A stretch of 17,449 nt of DNA from Bacillota bacterium. Its GTDB lineage: Bacteria; Bacillota; Syntrophomonadia; Syntrophomonadales; Syntrophomonadaceae. The position numbers and the translations under genes are program-made. Each line of letters opens with the position of its first letter. Positions within the stretch are counted from its first letter, which is position 1. The notes under the pieces are model-generated. The model saw nothing but the letters and a program-made list of their open reading frames with translations. It ran no database searches and was not told the origin of the DNA. The stretch is from positions 1 to 17,449 of the forward strand of contig JAGFXV010000010.1 in NCBI GenBank assembly GCA_017861475.1, written 5' to 3'. Below are positions 15,749 to 17,449 of the stretch, in pieces.

Positions 15749-16186
15749 TCACTTCCTCTTTTTTACTAAACCTTGCGCCGTTCCATCCATTACCACCAGT
15801 CCGTTCTGGTTTTCGCACCAGATTCTGAAATCAATTAGATCTTTGTCTTCATCCTTGTCGATAACTTCAACATAAGCTGTAATCGTATCTCCTATATATA
15901 CCGGCTGGAGAAACCTGACATTCTGTCCGAGCAGGACGCCGCCGGGCAGTTGGTTCGCCATGGCCCCGACCAACATCCCCACCCCGATTACCCCATGGGC
16001 CAGGGGCCTTTTAAACTGCGTGGTGGCTGCATATTCATAATCGATATGCAGGGGATTTAGATCACCAGTAATTCCAGCAAAAAGCGTAACGTCTGTTTCG
16101 GTGATGGTCTTTCTGAAAAAGGCCCGATCACCAATTTTCATCTCCAGAATGGTCTTCCCTTGTATTTCAATAAGCTTTGTTGACAA
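15749..16186 (-). CDS. MaoC-family ((R)-specific-like) enoyl-CoA hydratase
   Basis: The 145-residue product is a single hot-dog-fold MaoC domain. The hydratase motif is intact: FAGITGDLNPLHIDYEYA gives Asp42 and His47 in the D-x-N-P-x-H arrangement of PhaJ-type (R)-enoyl-CoA hydratases, followed by LAHGVIGVGML. An ATG at 16195 is open but directly touches the GGAGG ribosome site. The TTG at 16186, nine bases after GGAGG, is the better start. It lies between thiolase and the crotonase gene. An operon with both a crotonase and an MaoC hydratase could make both 3-hydroxyacyl-CoA stereoisomers. That MaoC acts here as an (R)-hydratase, perhaps with the SDR gene, is inference. Confidence 0.86.
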   Translation of the reverse strand: MSTKLIEIQGKTILEMKIGDRAFFRKTITETDVTLFAGITGDLNPLHIDYEYAATTQFKRPLAHGVIGVGMLVGAMANQLPGGVLLGQNVRFLQPVYIGDTITAYVEVIDKDEDKDLIDFRIWCENQNGLVVMDGTAQGLVKKRK

Positions 16187-16267
16187 ATTCCCCATCCTCC
16201 CGAATGAAACTGCACGTTATTTGATTGACTGTCCCATTGTGGGTCAGATCTGCAATACCCTCTTGTA

Positions 16268-16298
16268 GAAAGGCAATCCTATAAACGGATTGCCTTTC
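16268..16298 (-). terminator. 12-bp perfect hairpin between thiolase and maoC (attenuator-like)
   Basis: GAAAGGCAATCC and GGATTGCCTTTC pair perfectly around a 7-base loop. It begins 33 bases after the thiolase stop. On the minus strand only CTTTCTAC follows, so as a terminator it would be leaky. It may lower transcription of maoC and the downstream genes relative to thiolase, or protect the thiolase mRNA end. No promoter is obvious between it and maoC. Confidence 0.5.
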
Positions 16299-16331
16299 CC
16301 CTAACTCACCCCAGGTATATACTGTTCTGAT

Positions 16332-17449
16332 TTACTTGACTCTTTCCCATAAGGTTGCATTACCATTTCCGAATCCGCCGCAGAGTGCAGCCACACCATA
16401 TTTGGCATCGGATTTGTCCGTTTTCATAATATTATTGAGCGTGACCACCAGCCTGCATCCTGATTCACCCAGCGGATGTCCTAAAGCCAAAGCACCTCCC
16501 CATATATTGGTCTTTGCAAACGGTGCGTTCTCTTCTATGCCCAGTTCCCGCAAACAAACCAGGGTTTGACTGGCAAAGGCTTCGTTGAGTTCAAACACAC
16601 CAACATCGTCAATTTTAATATCAGCCCGGGCCAGAACTTTAATAACCGCCGGAATCGGTCCAACTCCCATGATGGTCGGATCGTTGCCCGCCATGGCGCC
16701 AGCCTTGTATTTGATCGTGTAATCGCAGCCCAGTTCATCTGCTTTTTCACGGCTCATCAAGATCACTGCACAAGCCCCTGCGGTCAATGGCGAGGAAAGG
16801 GCAGCGGTAATAACGCCATTTTCTTTAAAAGGAGATTTCATGGCCGCCATTGATTCCATGGTGATATCGTCTCTGATCCATTGATCGGTTTTTACCATAA
16901 ACTTATTCCCGTTATCATCTTCGCCCTCAATCGGCACGATTTCATTGTCAAATTTGCCTGCATCACGTGCAGCCGCCGCTTTTTTATTGCTCCAGTAAGC
17001 AACCTGCTGCATTTCTTCAGGATTGAGCTTCCACAATTCCGCCACTTTCTCCGCGGTTGGTCCCATAAGGACATCATTTATACTCCCGTATCTGGCAGCA
17101 ACTCTGGGCGGAAAGTCCGCTCCCGCTCCCATGGGTACATGCAACATGTCTTCCACCCCGGCTGCAATGTATATGTCGCCTTCTCCAGCCATGATCGCCC
17201 GGGCCGCATGTTCAATGGCAGACATCCCCGAGGGGCATTGCTGACAGATCGTATTGGCAGGAACAGATTCCGGATAACCGCCGGCCAACCATGCCAAACG
17301 ACCCACATCGAAGGTCTGGCCAGTCTGGTTGGCACAACCGCAAAATACCGCCTCAACATCTTCAGGTTTTACCTGGGGGTTGCGGGCAAACAAACCATCG
17401 TAGACTGCTGTTAAAACTTCGTCGATGCGGACATTGCGAAACCATCCTT
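16332..17449 (-). CDS. Acetyl-CoA acyltransferase (thiolase), 5' end outside the window
   Basis: The frame is open to the right edge, so about 20 N-terminal residues including the start are missing; the first visible residues (GWFRNVRIDEVLTAVYDGLF) already belong to the thiolase fold. It cleaves 3-oxoacyl-CoA with CoA to give acetyl-CoA and the shortened acyl-CoA, or condenses in reverse. Catalytic features: the nucleophilic Cys in CQQCPSGMSAI (second Cys, codon at 17235-17237), ELNEAFASQ, the His of GHPLGESG (codon at 16476-16478), and the second active Cys in LCGGFGNGNA (codon at 16380-16382). It is the first visible gene of the minus-strand operon, whose promoter lies outside. Chain-length preference cannot be read from sequence. 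Confidence 0.93.
   Translation of the reverse strand, partial: GWFRNVRIDEVLTAVYDGLFARNPQVKPEDVEAVFCGCANQTGQTFDVGRLAWLAGGYPESVPANTICQQCPSGMSAIEHAARAIMAGEGDIYIAAGVEDMLHVPMGAGADFPPRVAARYGSINDVLMGPTAEKVAELWKLNPEEMQQVAYWSNKKAAAARDAGKFDNEIVPIEGEDDNGNKFMVKTDQWIRDDITMESMAAMKSPFKENGVITAALSSPLTAGACAVILMSREKADELGCDYTIKYKAGAMAGNDPTIMGVGPIPAVIKVLARADIKIDDVGVFELNEAFASQTLVCLRELGIEENAPFAKTNIWGGALALGHPLGESGCRLVVTLNNIMKTDKSDAKYGVAALCGGFGNGNATLWERVK

Noticed and set aside
1..17449. CRISPR arrays, insertion sequences, tRNA or rRNA genes.
   Set aside because: I looked for regularly spaced repeats, transposase motifs, terminal inverted repeats and cloverleaf structures, and saw none. The repeats found are isolated hairpins or operators.

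Overview
The window looks like a piece of a Gram-positive, clostridial-type (Firmicutes) chromosome, probably from an anaerobe that oxidises or ferments short-chain acids. Supporting signs are S-layer homology (SLH) surface proteins, an Agr-type thiolactone peptide cassette, strong AAGGAGG-type ribosome sites with many TTG/GTG starts, a sigma-54 promoter, and a full set of acyl-CoA beta-oxidation genes with two CoA-transferases. A Syntrophomonas-like syntroph fits, but that is inference; no rRNA or marker gene is present.

Left part (1-8000, all genes on the minus strand): a membrane-anchored coiled-coil protein cut by the window edge (TTG start at 593); a decayed TPR/SLH/dockerin-like secreted protein broken by four frameshifts (783-2438); an agrC-agrB-agrD cassette (4681-2554) whose 42-residue agrD has a predicted Cys-Pro-Ile-Leu-Ile thiolactone ring and which ends at a clear terminator; a gene-free AT-rich stretch (4682-5279); and an intact 883-residue secreted DUF4127 protein with three SLH domains (5280-7931). 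No agrA-like response regulator is visible.

Middle (7932-8410): a regulatory region. It holds a canonical -24/-12 sigma-54 promoter (TGGCAC-N5-TTGCT), a perfect 22-bp palindrome over its -12 element and start point, and a perfect 11-bp inverted repeat about 170 bp upstream, placed where a sigma-54 enhancer-binding protein would sit. It drives a 605-residue acyl-CoA dehydrogenase and, probably, a 459-residue CoA-transferase.

Right part (11881-17449, minus strand): thiolase (cut by the right edge) > MaoC-type hydratase > crotonase-type enoyl-CoA hydratase > 3-hydroxyacyl-CoA dehydrogenase > SDR oxidoreductase > second 459-residue CoA-transferase. The two CoA-transferases are same-length paralogs that converge on a 17-bp-stem bidirectional terminator. 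Together the genes could activate an acid with CoA, dehydrogenate, hydrate, oxidise and thiolytically cleave it. The 3-hydroxyacyl-CoA dehydrogenase carries an out-of-frame internal deletion that removes its catalytic His/Glu segment, so the oxidation step here must rely on a paralog elsewhere or on the neighbouring SDR, possibly paired with the MaoC hydratase through (R)-3-hydroxyacyl-CoA. The most noteworthy items are the sigma-54 control region, the deleted dehydrogenase beside an MaoC/SDR pair, and the hidden agrD peptide.
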